Position numbers and translations under genes: made by a program | Shown: positions 40,686 to 49,629 of the stretch, piece after piece | Layout of the letters: each line of letters opens with the position of its first letter | Numbering within the stretch: position 1 is the stretch's first letter | IMG/VR virus record: IMGVR_UViG_3300021139_001840 | Location: 32,792 to 96,791 of that record | Source of the DNA: a virus | DNA: 64,000 nt | Reading direction: 5' to 3' (one strand) | The notes under the pieces: model-generated | Database searches by the model: none | Seen by the model: only the letters and a program-made list of their open reading frames with translations | What the model was told of the DNA's origin: nothing

Positions 40686-41369
40686 ATGTTCTATTACTTG
40701 TATGAAATTAAAAATACCGTAAACAATAAAATTTACGTAGGCGTCCATCAAACAAAAGATATAAATGATGGATATATGGGAAGCGGGACTGTCATAAACA
40801 GAGCGTATGAAAAATACGGAAAAGAACAGTTTGTTAAAACTGTTCTTGAATATTTTAATACTCGTGAAGATATGATTAGTCAAGAAATAGAAATTGTAAA
40901 TGAGGATTTCTTATTAAGAGATGATACTTACAATGTAAGACGCGGCGGAACTGGAGGGTTTGATTACATCAACAAAAACGGATTAAACATAAATCACGCA
41001 CCTAGGTCTGATGAATTTAAGAAGAACTTGTCTGAGAGGATGAAAAACGATAATCCGAGTAAACGACCAGGGGCTAAAGAGAGAATGAGTGTAGCAACAA
41101 AAAAAGTAATGGAGCAAGGAACTCATCCGTTTTTGGACCCAGAAAAGCAAAGAGAATTATCTAACAGGCCGAGAAAAGATGGTAGAACCAAATCAGAAGT
41201 TTCAAAGGAAACAGCAAGTAGAATGGTAGAAAATGGAACTCATAGTTTTTTGAAAATGAATTCTGAAAAAATACCATGTGAGCATTGTGGTAAGGTGATA
41301 TCTTACCCAAACTACAAAAGATGGCACGGAACAAAATGCCGTGAATGGAACGAGGACTTGTTTGAATAA
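40686..41369 (+). CDS. GIY-YIG homing endonuclease fused to a queD 3' end
   Basis: The 227-residue product has an N-terminal YYLYEIKNTVNNKIYVGVHQTK (GIY-YIG), DGYMGSGTVINRAYEKYG and ISQEIEIVNEDF with the catalytic Glu. Its linker has repeated NUMOD-like units. The zinc finger CEHC...KRWHGTKC ends the nuclease. The last nine residues, REWNEDLFE, repeat the end of QueD (CWDEDLFA). This suggests the element was inserted near the queD stop and took over the old gene end. Confidence 0.88.
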   Translation: MFYYLYEIKNTVNNKIYVGVHQTKDINDGYMGSGTVINRAYEKYGKEQFVKTVLEYFNTREDMISQEIEIVNEDFLLRDDTYNVRRGGTGGFDYINKNGLNINHAPRSDEFKKNLSERMKNDNPSKRPGAKERMSVATKKVMEQGTHPFLDPEKQRELSNRPRKDGRTKSEVSKETASRMVENGTHSFLKMNSEKIPCEHCGKVISYPNYKRWHGTKCREWNEDLFE

Positions 41370-41637
41370 TAAAATTAACGAAATACTCGACATACTCCAA
41401 GAGGAGTGTGCCGAGGTTATACAGGCTGTTAGTAAGTGCCGCAGATTTGGTATAGACGAATTACATATCAAGTCAGGGACAACTCAACGCGAACAATTAG
41501 TACAAGAGTTAGGCGATGTTACCTTACTAATCGAATTGTTGAATTCTTACGAATTATTTACAAAAGAAGAATTACATCTCGCCCAAGCAAACAAGGCTTC
41601 AAAATTATCAAAATGGTCTAGAATTTACGAAGACTAA
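41362..41637 (+). CDS. MazG-like nucleotide pyrophosphohydrolase
   Basis: The 91-residue product contains LQEECAEVIQAVSK and QLVQELGDVTLLIELL, the E-E-x-x-E and E-x-x-D metal motifs of the MazG fold. Such phage enzymes hydrolyse nucleotides or (p)ppGpp-like signals; the substrate is not readable. The TTG start overlaps the end of the upstream frame, the same coupling it presumably had with queD. A GTG at 41341 is an alternative. Confidence 0.75.
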   Translation: MNNKINEILDILQEECAEVIQAVSKCRRFGIDELHIKSGTTQREQLVQELGDVTLLIELLNSYELFTKEELHLAQANKASKLSKWSRIYED

Positions 41638-41694
41638 AAATTATTAAGTGCTCATATTATCCAGTAAATAGTACAAACGTACACAAGGATAACA

Positions 41695-42534
41695 ATGGCA
41701 AAGTCTAAAACACTTAAAGTTAATGAATATAAAATAGCAGTATTGCTACCCACTCGTGGTAGAACAACCGCACTAAAATTAAGTGTAATCAGCATCTTTA
41801 ATCGAGTATTAGATTTAGATAGCGTACAACTTATACTAGGTTTTGATAATGATGATGAAGTTGGATTACGTTATTTTCAACAAAGCATACAACCTTGGTT
41901 GGAAGAAAAAGGCGCACATTATACAGTCATGTTATTTGAGCCCATGGGCTACATTGGGTTAAATCGCTACTATAACGGGTTGGCAAAAGAAGCTACAGCC
42001 GATTGGTTATTTGTTTGGAATGATGATGCTCTCATGGAAACTACCGGATGGGACAAAATTGTTACCGGCCACGACGGAGAATTTAAACTATTAAAGATTC
42101 ACGTACACCGTGAACATCCATATTCTATTTTTCCTATATTTCCAAAAGAATGGTTTGACTTATTTGGATTCGTTACTAGACATCAAATGACCGATGCTGA
42201 GCTTAGTCAAATAGCTTACATGCTTGACATAATGGAAATAGTTGAAATTTATGCTACGCATGACAGACATGACTTAACCGGAAGCAATCAAGACCTCACA
42301 TATAAGAATCGAAAATTACTGGAGGGAAATCCTAATAACCCAGAAGATTTTCATCATGTTTCTTTTGGGCAGGGAAGGCTTCAGGATACTGAAGTAATAG
42401 CAAACTATTTAAAATCCAAAGGAAAAGATACTTCATTTTGGGGAAAAGTTAAAGCAGGACAACAAGATCCCTGGCAAAAACTTCGGGAAAATGATGTTAA
42501 CAAACAAATGATACAAACTACTATAAAACAATAA
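41695..42534 (+). CDS. GT2-type glycosyltransferase
   Basis: The 279-residue product has IAVLLPTRGRTTALKLSVISIF at the N-terminus, LILGFDNDDE and ADWLFVWNDDALMET (the DD metal motif), typical GT-A/GT2. An ACAAGGA site precedes the ATG. It is the first of seven co-directional polysaccharide genes with overlapping ends. Confidence 0.75.
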   Translation: MAKSKTLKVNEYKIAVLLPTRGRTTALKLSVISIFNRVLDLDSVQLILGFDNDDEVGLRYFQQSIQPWLEEKGAHYTVMLFEPMGYIGLNRYYNGLAKEATADWLFVWNDDALMETTGWDKIVTGHDGEFKLLKIHVHREHPYSIFPIFPKEWFDLFGFVTRHQMTDAELSQIAYMLDIMEIVEIYATHDRHDLTGSNQDLTYKNRKLLEGNPNNPEDFHHVSFGQGRLQDTEVIANYLKSKGKDTSFWGKVKAGQQDPWQKLRENDVNKQMIQTTIKQ

Positions 42535-43763
42535 TGAGTAAAATAACTGAAAGCGCACATTTAGACCGCTGTTTGATTACAGGCGAGTTCGTTACAAAAG
42601 TTTTAGATTTTGGTCAACACGCTTATGCCGATACATTTATTGCAGAAGATCAGTTGCGTATGTCTGAACCAGTCTTCCCACTACAACTACATTTAAATCC
42701 TAGCTCAGGTGGATTACAATTGGGTTATGTTAGTGACGCAGAAGATCGTTACAATTTGTATAGCTATAGTTATACTTCCAGTAACAGCAAAACTGCCCGA
42801 AAACACTGGGATGAATATGCCAATACCATTAAAGGTAAATTCAACACAGAAGGTCTTGTAGTAGAGATTGGCAGTAACGATGGATATCTTATCGGCCAGT
42901 TTAGTAACGAAAAAACTAAGGCTATTGGTATCGACTCTAGTGCCGCTATGTGTGCCATAGCCAAAGAGCGTGGAGTAGAAACTATTAACGAATTGTTTAG
43001 TAAGGATGTTGCGGCGGCACTTGAAATAGCTGAAGGTCCAGCTAGTGTTATTATGGCAAACAATGTATTCAATCATGCTAACGATCCAGTTGCGTTTGCT
43101 AGTGCTGTAGCTGACTTACTAGCCAAGGATGGTGTATTTGTATTCGAAGCTCCATATTGGGCTAGTATGATTGAAAGTGAACGATTTGTTGATATGGTAT
43201 ATCACGAACATATCAGTTACTTTACTGTTAAAAGCATTTGGAACTTGTTACAACAAGTGGGATTAGAAATAGCAGACTTTGACGTTGTTGATTATCACGG
43301 AGGCAGTCTTCGTGTTATTGCTAGACACAGTACTGATAACGGAATGCCGTTTTTAGTTCGCGGCACTATTGAAAACGAAACTGCCATGGGATTATTTGAT
43401 ATTAAATTTTATGAGAAATTACAAACTAAATTTGAAACTCAACGTAACAAGTGGCTATTAAACTTTTATGAAATATTGGATAAAGAACCAAAAGCTGTTA
43501 TTATTGGGGTAGGAGCTGCCGCCAAAGCTAATACATGGTTAACTTGGCATGGACTTAACAAAACACACTTGAATTGTATCACCGATGCTAGTGAGTTTAA
43601 ACAAGGAAAGTATACTCCATTAAGTCGTATTCCTATTCGTGGCGATGATGAATTTGCCCAACACACTAATCCTTATGCTTTGGTACTAAGCTGGAATATT
43701 GGCGAGTCACTAAAAAACGCATTACTCAAAATCAACCCTAACACAAAGTTTATATCACAATGA
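42534..43763 (+). CDS. Sugar C-methyltransferase-like protein
   Basis: The 409-residue product fits the three-part NDP-hexose C-methyltransferase family: an N-terminal zinc-like region (CLITGEFVTKVLDFGQHAYADTFI, but with only one Cys left), a SAM domain with LVVEIGSNDGYLIGQF and IMANNVFNHANDP, and a C-terminal Rossmann domain VIIGVGAAAKANTWL with a catalytic YHEHISYFT loop. It would methylate a nucleotide-linked deoxysugar. It overlaps the previous gene by 1 nt. Confidence 0.8.
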   Translation: MSKITESAHLDRCLITGEFVTKVLDFGQHAYADTFIAEDQLRMSEPVFPLQLHLNPSSGGLQLGYVSDAEDRYNLYSYSYTSSNSKTARKHWDEYANTIKGKFNTEGLVVEIGSNDGYLIGQFSNEKTKAIGIDSSAAMCAIAKERGVETINELFSKDVAAALEIAEGPASVIMANNVFNHANDPVAFASAVADLLAKDGVFVFEAPYWASMIESERFVDMVYHEHISYFTVKSIWNLLQQVGLEIADFDVVDYHGGSLRVIARHSTDNGMPFLVRGTIENETAMGLFDIKFYEKLQTKFETQRNKWLLNFYEILDKEPKAVIIGVGAAAKANTWLTWHGLNKTHLNCITDASEFKQGKYTPLSRIPIRGDDEFAQHTNPYALVLSWNIGESLKNALLKINPNTKFISQ

Positions 43764-44170
43764 AACATTACAACATTTACAACAACACAGAACCTAAGTT
43801 AGGTCAATTTACAGACGACCGCGGAAGTATTACAGATATTTTCCATTTGATAGATATGAACTCTGGTTGCCTTATTACTAATACCCCAGGGGCTATTCGT
43901 GCTAATCACTATCACAAGTTAACCACACAGTACACTTACATACTGACAGGTTCTATTGATTACTACTCTAAACCTGTTGGTAGTGAAGAGCCAGCTAATG
44001 TTATTACAGCAGGTGCTGGTGAATTTATTATCTCTGAACCTAATGAAATACACGCTTGGCGTACAGGTCCAGAAGGTTGTACACTGATTGCTTTTGCTCA
44101 AGGCCCACGTGGTGGCGAGGATTATGAGTCAGATACTATCCGCGTAGAATCGATTATACCCAATGACTAA
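43760..44170 (+). CDS. Cupin sugar epimerase/isomerase-like protein
   Basis: The 136-residue single cupin barrel contains GAIRANHYHKLTTQYTYILTGSIDYYS and ISEPNEIHAWRTGPEGCTLIAF, resembling WxcM/FdtA-type dTDP-sugar isomerases. It would act on a nucleotide sugar in the same pathway as the neighbours. ATGA overlap upstream; 8-nt overlap downstream. Confidence 0.75.
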   Translation: MKHYNIYNNTEPKLGQFTDDRGSITDIFHLIDMNSGCLITNTPGAIRANHYHKLTTQYTYILTGSIDYYSKPVGSEEPANVITAGAGEFIISEPNEIHAWRTGPEGCTLIAFAQGPRGGEDYESDTIRVESIIPND

Positions 44171-44762
44171 ACGAGCAGTTATATTTGGATCTAGTGGCGG
44201 AATTGGATCAGCAACTTGCAAAGCATTTAGAAATGCGGGGTATCTTGTCACCCCGGTTAGCAGTGGAAATATTAATTTTGTTTATATACAAAGCCATACT
44301 CAAGTAGAAGAATTATTGGCTCAAACAGATCCGGATGTAGTAGTAAATTGTGTAGGGCATTTTGATAAATCAAATTTTGAAACACACTCTAATACTTTTG
44401 ATATCAATGTTGGATCTAATTGGTCTATAATTCGTTATTACATTAACAAGGAAGGTAACGATAAACCTGTTAAAATTATCATGGTAGGATCTAGTGCTTA
44501 TAAATCAGGTCGTAAAGATTATATTTTATACGCAGCCAGTAAAGCCGCACTATATAATATATGGCAAGGTGCTTGTGAATACTTTAAAGGCAATAATATC
44601 ACAGTAGGATTAATTAATCCAGTTAAAACACGTACCGCAATGATTGACGTTAAAACTTCGGCTGTATGTTTAGAGCCCGAAGATGTAGCACAAGAAATAT
44701 TAAGTATGGCATCAGTTAACTCTAATCAGTTAATTGATATGAAGTATCCAGAGGAGAACTGA
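44163..44762 (+). CDS. Short-chain dehydrogenase/reductase
   Basis: The 199-residue SDR has VIFGSSGGIGSATCKAF (TGxxxGIG-type NAD(P) loop), VVVNCVGHF (NNAG position) and Y-x-x-x-K in YAASKAALYN. It is slightly shorter than typical SDRs (about 250). Sugar or lipid substrate unknown. Confidence 0.8.
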   Translation: MTKRAVIFGSSGGIGSATCKAFRNAGYLVTPVSSGNINFVYIQSHTQVEELLAQTDPDVVVNCVGHFDKSNFETHSNTFDINVGSNWSIIRYYINKEGNDKPVKIIMVGSSAYKSGRKDYILYAASKAALYNIWQGACEYFKGNNITVGLINPVKTRTAMIDVKTSAVCLEPEDVAQEILSMASVNSNQLIDMKYPEEN

Positions 44763-45536
44763 ATGAAAATTGGAATTATAGGCAAAGGCACCGTAGGTAA
44801 AGCAGTATACGAAGGATTAAATCACTTAGGTCATCAAATGTCATTTTTTGACCCAGCGTATGAAGGGTCAACGCTCAATGACGTGATAGGAGCAGAGTGT
44901 GTATTCATCTGTGTGCCAACTAATCAAGCGCCCAATGGTGATTGTGATACAGGTATTGTTGAACGAGTGGTTGGGGAATTGGATGTTGCTGGATATAAAG
45001 GTTTAGTAGGTCTTAAGAGCACTTGTGTTCCAGGTACTTGTAATAAGTTAGCTGCGCAATACCCTAACTTGCGTATTTGCTCCGTTCCAGAATTCCTACG
45101 TGCTAAAACAGCATTAGCTGACTTCATGTATAATCATGATTTACTAGTAATTGGTAGCGATCGCGAAGAAGATTATATTATTGTTAAAGCCATTCATGGC
45201 AAATTACCACAAAATGTTGCTTGTGTAAAACCCGCAGAAGCAGAAGTTATCAAATATTTTAACAACGTTAATCATTCTGCACAAATTATTTTTGCTAACA
45301 TTGCGTATGATGTTTGCAAAGCATTAGGAGTTGATTATAATAATGTGTACGAAGCTATTATCAAAAGAGAGTGTTTTAATCCAGCATACTTGATGTGTAA
45401 TGATAACTTGCGAGGATTTGGTGGGCATTGTTTGCCAAAAGATACAAGTGCTTGGGCCAATTTGGTCAAGAATTTAGGTTTAAACTATTCTATGATCGAT
45501 GCTATACAAAAAGACAATGAAGGATTGGGTAAATGA
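44763..45536 (+). CDS. UDP-glucose/GDP-mannose dehydrogenase-like protein
   Basis: The 257-residue product has GIIGKGTVGKAVYEGL (NAD loop), STCVPGTCNKL, SVPEFLRAKTA and the catalytic Cys motif RGFGGHCLPKD. It lacks the C-terminal UDP-binding domain of the usual 400+ residue enzyme, so it is a compact phage version. It would oxidise a nucleotide sugar to a uronic acid. ATGA overlap with the next gene. Confidence 0.8.
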   Translation: MKIGIIGKGTVGKAVYEGLNHLGHQMSFFDPAYEGSTLNDVIGAECVFICVPTNQAPNGDCDTGIVERVVGELDVAGYKGLVGLKSTCVPGTCNKLAAQYPNLRICSVPEFLRAKTALADFMYNHDLLVIGSDREEDYIIVKAIHGKLPQNVACVKPAEAEVIKYFNNVNHSAQIIFANIAYDVCKALGVDYNNVYEAIIKRECFNPAYLMCNDNLRGFGGHCLPKDTSAWANLVKNLGLNYSMIDAIQKDNEGLGK

Positions 45537-46423
45537 GTAAAATTTTAGTTACAGGTGCCAGCGGCTTACTTGGTACAGAATTCTGTCGTCAGTTTAAGGA
45601 AGCCGGACATATTGTTTATGCCATAGACAATCATAGCCGTAGCACAACTATTCCAAGTTGTGACGAATGGTACAGAATTGATTTAAACAATGTAGATGAT
45701 CTCAATCAACTTCCTACAGATTTTGATTACATTTATCACTATGGCGCTATCAACGGCACTACTAACTTTTATAAAATGCCTAACAAAGTATTGGCCAATA
45801 ATTTTGTTTGCGATTTAAATATTTTTAACTTTGCTCGCAAATGTGTTAATTTAAAGAGGTTGGTATACGCATCAAGTTCGGAAGTGGTAGCTGATGATCC
45901 TACTAGTCCTGTTTCCGAAAATACCAACGTTGTGATTAAAGATATACACAATGCTCGCTGGAGTTATCGATTAGCTAAAATTACTTCTGAAAATTATTTG
46001 GCCAATTCCGATCTGCCATATGTTACACTACGCTACTTTAATGTTTATGGAGAAAACAGTAAACAAGGACATTTTTTAGGTGATCAAATTAACAAAATAC
46101 AAAATGGTATTTTTACAGTAATTGGCCCACACGAAACTCGTAGCTTCTGTCATGTAAGTGATGCTACTCGTGCCTCCATTTATGTTGCCGAAAATATTGA
46201 CCGTCAATTAATCAATATTGGCAACGATAACGAAATCACTATTGGCGATGCGGTTAAAATTATTGCTAAAAACCTTGGTTATCCAAACGCTAAATTTGAA
46301 ATACTACCAAGTATGCAAGGAAGCCCTTCAAATCGTCGCCCAGATATTTCAAAATTACGTTCAATTATGCCCGATTATGAACCTATGAGTTTCGAAGCAG
46401 GAATTCAACAAATATTAGGTTGA
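45533..46423 (+). CDS. NAD-dependent sugar epimerase/dehydratase
   Basis: The 296-residue extended SDR has ILVTGASGLLGTEFCRQF, YASSSEVV and the catalytic W-S-Y-R-L-A-K (YxxxK), then LRYFNVYGE. It is probably an NDP-hexose epimerase or dehydratase, last in the polysaccharide operon before a promoter. Confidence 0.85.
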   Translation: MSKILVTGASGLLGTEFCRQFKEAGHIVYAIDNHSRSTTIPSCDEWYRIDLNNVDDLNQLPTDFDYIYHYGAINGTTNFYKMPNKVLANNFVCDLNIFNFARKCVNLKRLVYASSSEVVADDPTSPVSENTNVVIKDIHNARWSYRLAKITSENYLANSDLPYVTLRYFNVYGENSKQGHFLGDQINKIQNGIFTVIGPHETRSFCHVSDATRASIYVAENIDRQLINIGNDNEITIGDAVKIIAKNLGYPNAKFEILPSMQGSPSNRRPDISKLRSIMPDYEPMSFEAGIQQILG

Positions 46424-46448
46424 CAAATTTCTGTAGATAGTATATAAT
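46420..46448 (+). promoter_or_regulatory. Sigma70-type promoter
   Basis: TTGACA (46420-46425), 17 bp, TATAAT (46443-46448); it overlaps the end of the epimerase gene and drives the phosphoribosyltransferase gene at 46478. Confidence 0.72.
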
Positions 46449-46477
46449 ATTTAAATATATTACTCTATAGGAACATA

Positions 46478-46978
46478 ATGAAAAAAGTATTTTTAAGTTG
46501 GCGAAACGTAGAAAAACATTGCCAAGAAATCTTACGTCAAATTCATCTTGATAATTGGCAGCCGGACTATGTTGTAGGTATTACCAGAGGAGGGCTAGTA
46601 CCAGCTAATCTTATTAGCCAATATTTAAATATCCCAATGGAAACTCTTAAAGTAAGTTTGCGAGATGATAGTAGCCAGCCCGAAAGTAACTTATGGATGG
46701 CGGAAGATGCGTTTCAAGGCAAAAAAATTCTTATTATCGATGACATTAACGATTCTGGTGCTACCCTAAACTATATCAAAGAAGATTGGTCAAGTAGTTG
46801 TTTATGCAATCACCCAGATTGGAACAATGTATGGGGGGAAAGTGTTCGAGTGGCTACATTGATTGATAATGAATCGAGCAATTCAGAGCTTGACATTAGA
46901 TATTCTGGTGTTACAATAAACAAAGCCGAAGAAGATCAGTGGATCGTATTTCCTTGGGAAGATTGGTGGAAAAATTGA
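46478..46978 (+). CDS. Phosphoribosyltransferase
   Basis: The 166-residue PRTase has VGITRGGLVPANLIS and the PRPP loop ILIIDDINDSGATL. Such enzymes salvage purine bases (Gpt/Hpt type). Being directly in front of queE, it may tune guanine or 7-deazaguanine pools; that link is inference. TTGA overlap with queE. Confidence 0.82.
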   Translation: MKKVFLSWRNVEKHCQEILRQIHLDNWQPDYVVGITRGGLVPANLISQYLNIPMETLKVSLRDDSSQPESNLWMAEDAFQGKKILIIDDINDSGATLNYIKEDWSSSCLCNHPDWNNVWGESVRVATLIDNESSNSELDIRYSGVTINKAEEDQWIVFPWEDWWKN

Positions 46979-47829
46979 GTAAATTAAAAGTAGCTGAGTT
47001 ATTTTATAGCATTCAGGGCGAAGGTCGCTATATGGGGGTTCCGAGTGTATTCTTACGTACATTCGGCTGCAATTTCCGCTGTTCCGGGTTTGGTATGCCT
47101 AAAGGTCAACTTAGCACAGAAGTAGAAGATATTGTCGAAGTTGTTCATATGTTTTCTTCATATGACGAGTTGCCGTTAGTTTCTACAGGTTGCGATAGTT
47201 ATGCTAGTTGGGACCCGCGTTTTAAAGATTTATCTCCGTTATTAGAAACAGATTTAATTGTTGAGCGCATAATGGAAATGTTGCCATTTAAACAATGGGG
47301 TGGTGAACATTTAGTTATTACTGGGGGAGAGCCTTTACTAGGGTGGCAGAGATCGTATCCAGCTTTATTAGAACATGAAAATATGGTAGACTTACAAGAG
47401 CTTACTTTTGAAACTAATGGCACACAGGCATTAACAGAAGAATTTAGAAATTATTTGTTTGAAGACTGGACCAGGTTTGGTCGTGATAGAGAAAAACTTA
47501 CATTTAGTGTTAGTGCCAAACTAAGCAATAGTGGCGAATCAAGGGAAGATGCTATCAAACCTGAAGTTGTTTGTGGTTATCAAGAAATTGGTCATACATA
47601 TTTAAAATTTGTAGTTGCCACCGAGGAAGACGTAGAAGAAGCATTGGCCGCAGCCAGTACCTTTCAAGCTGCAGGTTTTGGCGGATCTATTTACTTAATG
47701 CCTGTAGGTGGAGTTGAAAGCGTTTATTCACTTAACAATAAACGAGTAGCAGAATTAGCAATGGCAAATGGACTACGATATAGTGATAGACTTCAAGTTC
47801 CTTTGTTCAAAAACGCTTGGGGAACATAA
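46975..47829 (+). CDS. queE: 7-carboxy-7-deazaguanine synthase-like radical SAM enzyme
   Basis: The 284-residue product has ELFYSIQGEGRYMGVPSVFLRTFGC (QueE hallmark), C32-N-F-R-C36, then a 36-residue insert before GC73-D-S-Y-A-S-W-D, and LVITGGEPLL. The three cluster cysteines thus have CX3C-X36-C spacing rather than compact CX3CX2C. It turns carboxytetrahydropterin into 7-carboxy-7-deazaguanine for the DpdA pathway. The TTG start overlaps the previous stop; the MDRISLG in-frame extension lies inside the upstream gene. Confidence 0.85.
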   Translation: MSKLKVAELFYSIQGEGRYMGVPSVFLRTFGCNFRCSGFGMPKGQLSTEVEDIVEVVHMFSSYDELPLVSTGCDSYASWDPRFKDLSPLLETDLIVERIMEMLPFKQWGGEHLVITGGEPLLGWQRSYPALLEHENMVDLQELTFETNGTQALTEEFRNYLFEDWTRFGRDREKLTFSVSAKLSNSGESREDAIKPEVVCGYQEIGHTYLKFVVATEEDVEEALAAASTFQAAGFGGSIYLMPVGGVESVYSLNNKRVAELAMANGLRYSDRLQVPLFKNAWGT

Positions 47830-48194
47830 TGGGATTATTTGATATATTTAAAAAGAAAAAAATTGCCGCAGTAGCACTTGAACAACTTAAATCAGCCAAA
47901 CAAATTGCTACAGAAAAAGGCGAACCATACTTTGAAGTATTAAGCATGGAAATTGATCCTACTGATATAAACAATGGTTCATTTGAGTTTGATTGGAACG
48001 ATAAAATGATTGCTGATCTTATTAGACATGGTTATCAAATGGATCCTAGAGACACTGATGCTGATATTGTTGATAGATGGTTCACTGCTGTTTGTCGTAA
48101 TGTAGTTTTAGAAACTGCTGAACAATACGAAGCAATGTCTACCCGTGTAGTTAAATCCAAAGATGTTGGCGATGGCAGGAGTGAAGTTAGTTGA
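47829..48194 (+). CDS. Hypothetical acidic protein
   Basis: The 121-residue product starts MGLFDIFKKKK, an amphipathic basic start, then an acidic alpha-helical body (WNDKMIADLIRHGYQMDPRDTDADIVDRWF). The TAATG overlap sets the start. Function unknown. Confidence 0.65.
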   Translation: MGLFDIFKKKKIAAVALEQLKSAKQIATEKGEPYFEVLSMEIDPTDINNGSFEFDWNDKMIADLIRHGYQMDPRDTDADIVDRWFTAVCRNVVLETAEQYEAMSTRVVKSKDVGDGRSEVS

Positions 48195-48400
48195 TTGAAT
48201 TTACGTTGCCTGGCAAATACAATACTGTAATTGAGTGTTGTGAGAAATACATTAGCCCCAGAAAATACTGGCTTCATGATAAGGTAGGCGGTAACGGTTG
48301 GGAAGTAACACATAGTTCAGATTTAAATAAAGGATTTCAAGCTAAACTCAAAGTAGACGATGAGTTAATGGCTACATTTATTATGATAAAACTAAAATGA
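48191..48400 (+). CDS. Small hypothetical protein
   Basis: The 69-residue beta-rich product has a paired Cys (CC). TTG start coupled by TTGA. It ends just before the homing-type nuclease gene. Function unknown. Confidence 0.6.
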   Translation: MIEFTLPGKYNTVIECCEKYISPRKYWLHDKVGGNGWEVTHSSDLNKGFQAKLKVDDELMATFIMIKLK

Positions 48401-48411
48401 TGTAAGTAAAT

Positions 48412-48439
48412 TTGACATTCTGTTTGCATCTAATAAATA
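48412..48439 (+). promoter_or_regulatory. Promoter before nuclease gene
   Basis: TTGACA (48412-48417) and TAAATA (48434-48439) with a 16-bp spacer, which also reads as a late-type AATAAATA. The ATG follows 4 nt later at 48444. Confidence 0.5.
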
Positions 48440-48443
48440 TAGT

Positions 48444-49160
48444 ATGAGCAGAAAACTAACAATAGAAGCAGTAGTACCGAGATTTAAAAAAGTTCACAAT
48501 AATTTTTATTCGTACGATAATGTAATTTATGAAAAAATGTTATCTAAAGTATCTATTACTTGTCCGGCACACGGAGACTTTTGGCAAACGCCTGCAGATC
48601 ATTTATACGCACATGGGTGTCCCAAATGCAAAGGTGAAAAGTCATCATGTAAATGGGATGATATTATAGTTGCGTTTAAAAAACAGCACAATAATTATTA
48701 TCAATATGATAAAAACACTTATATTCGTGATAGCGTAAAGATGAAAATGACTTGCCCAGTTCACGGAGAGTTCTGGCAAAAACCAGGAGCACATAAACGA
48801 GGAAGTGGATGTAAAAAATGTACGGCCAACGGCGGGCCAGGAAAATATTGCGAAACAATTTTTAACAGAAATCCAAAACTTAAAAATACACCCGGAACAT
48901 TGTATTTTATTAATCTAAAAGATATTGACGGTACTACATTTTACAAAGTAGGAATTACAATGTCGTTGCATAATAGATTTTACGATTTTATTAAAAAAAA
49001 CAATGGTAAAATTTGTTGGACTAAAGAAGATACGCTGTATAATTGTTTTTTATTAGAGCAATCTATTTTAAAAAACAATAATATATTTAAATATAAACCT
49101 CAACTATCTATGGCAGGTAAATCAGAATGTTTATCAGAGGAAATTAAAAATGATTTTTAA
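48444..49160 (+). CDS. Zinc-ribbon GIY-YIG nuclease (T5orf172-like)
   Basis: The 238-residue product has two repeats of a zinc-binding unit, C-P-x-H-G-x-F-W-Q-x-P...G-C-x-K-C (about residues 34-60 and 89-116), then a GIY-YIG-related domain GTLYFINLKDIDGTTFYKVGITMSLHNRFYDF (about 150-182) with a late catalytic Glu in LLEQSIL. It is a likely free-standing homing endonuclease inserted between two operon genes. It overlaps the next gene by 11 nt. Confidence 0.8.
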   Translation: MSRKLTIEAVVPRFKKVHNNFYSYDNVIYEKMLSKVSITCPAHGDFWQTPADHLYAHGCPKCKGEKSSCKWDDIIVAFKKQHNNYYQYDKNTYIRDSVKMKMTCPVHGEFWQKPGAHKRGSGCKKCTANGGPGKYCETIFNRNPKLKNTPGTLYFINLKDIDGTTFYKVGITMSLHNRFYDFIKKNNGKICWTKEDTLYNCFLLEQSILKNNNIFKYKPQLSMAGKSECLSEEIKNDF

Positions 49161-49629
49161 CAAGGTTGCTGAATTATTAAAGCAAGGTAAGAAAATTGGC
49201 ATTACTTTTAGTACATTTGATTTAGGCCCACACGCTGGACATGTTGCCATGTTGTCTGAAGCAAAAAATCATTGTGATTATTTAATTTGCGGACTACAAA
49301 CAGATCCAACCATTGATCGTGCCGATACCAAAAATAAACCTGTACAGAGCATTGTTGAACGTCAAATACAATTGGCAGCTTGTCGATATGTTGATGAAGT
49401 GGTGGTTTATCAAACTGAGCAGGATCTAGTTGATTTACTGCTGATCCTGCCCATTGATGTCCGAATACTAGGCGTTGAGTATGAAGATAAAGAGTTTACT
49501 GGCAAAGGCGAATGTTATCGTCGTGGTATCGAATGTATATTCAACGATAGAGATCACTCTTTCAGTTCAAGCAGTCTTCGTAAACGAGTAGCAGAAGCAG
49601 AAACATTTAAAGTTCTTAAAAAGCCTTGA
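49150..49629 (+). CDS. Cytidylyltransferase-like enzyme
   Basis: The 159-residue product has IGITFSTFDLGPHAGHVAML (HxGH motif), VQSIVERQIQLAACRYVDEVV and the SSSSLRKRV signature: the glycerol-3-phosphate or ADP-heptose (RfaE C-domain) cytidylyl/adenylyltransferase type. It would activate a sugar or polyol phosphate for the polysaccharide genes. TTGA coupling to the next glycosyltransferase. Confidence 0.82.
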   Translation: MIFNKVAELLKQGKKIGITFSTFDLGPHAGHVAMLSEAKNHCDYLICGLQTDPTIDRADTKNKPVQSIVERQIQLAACRYVDEVVVYQTEQDLVDLLLILPIDVRILGVEYEDKEFTGKGECYRRGIECIFNDRDHSFSSSSLRKRVAEAETFKVLKKP

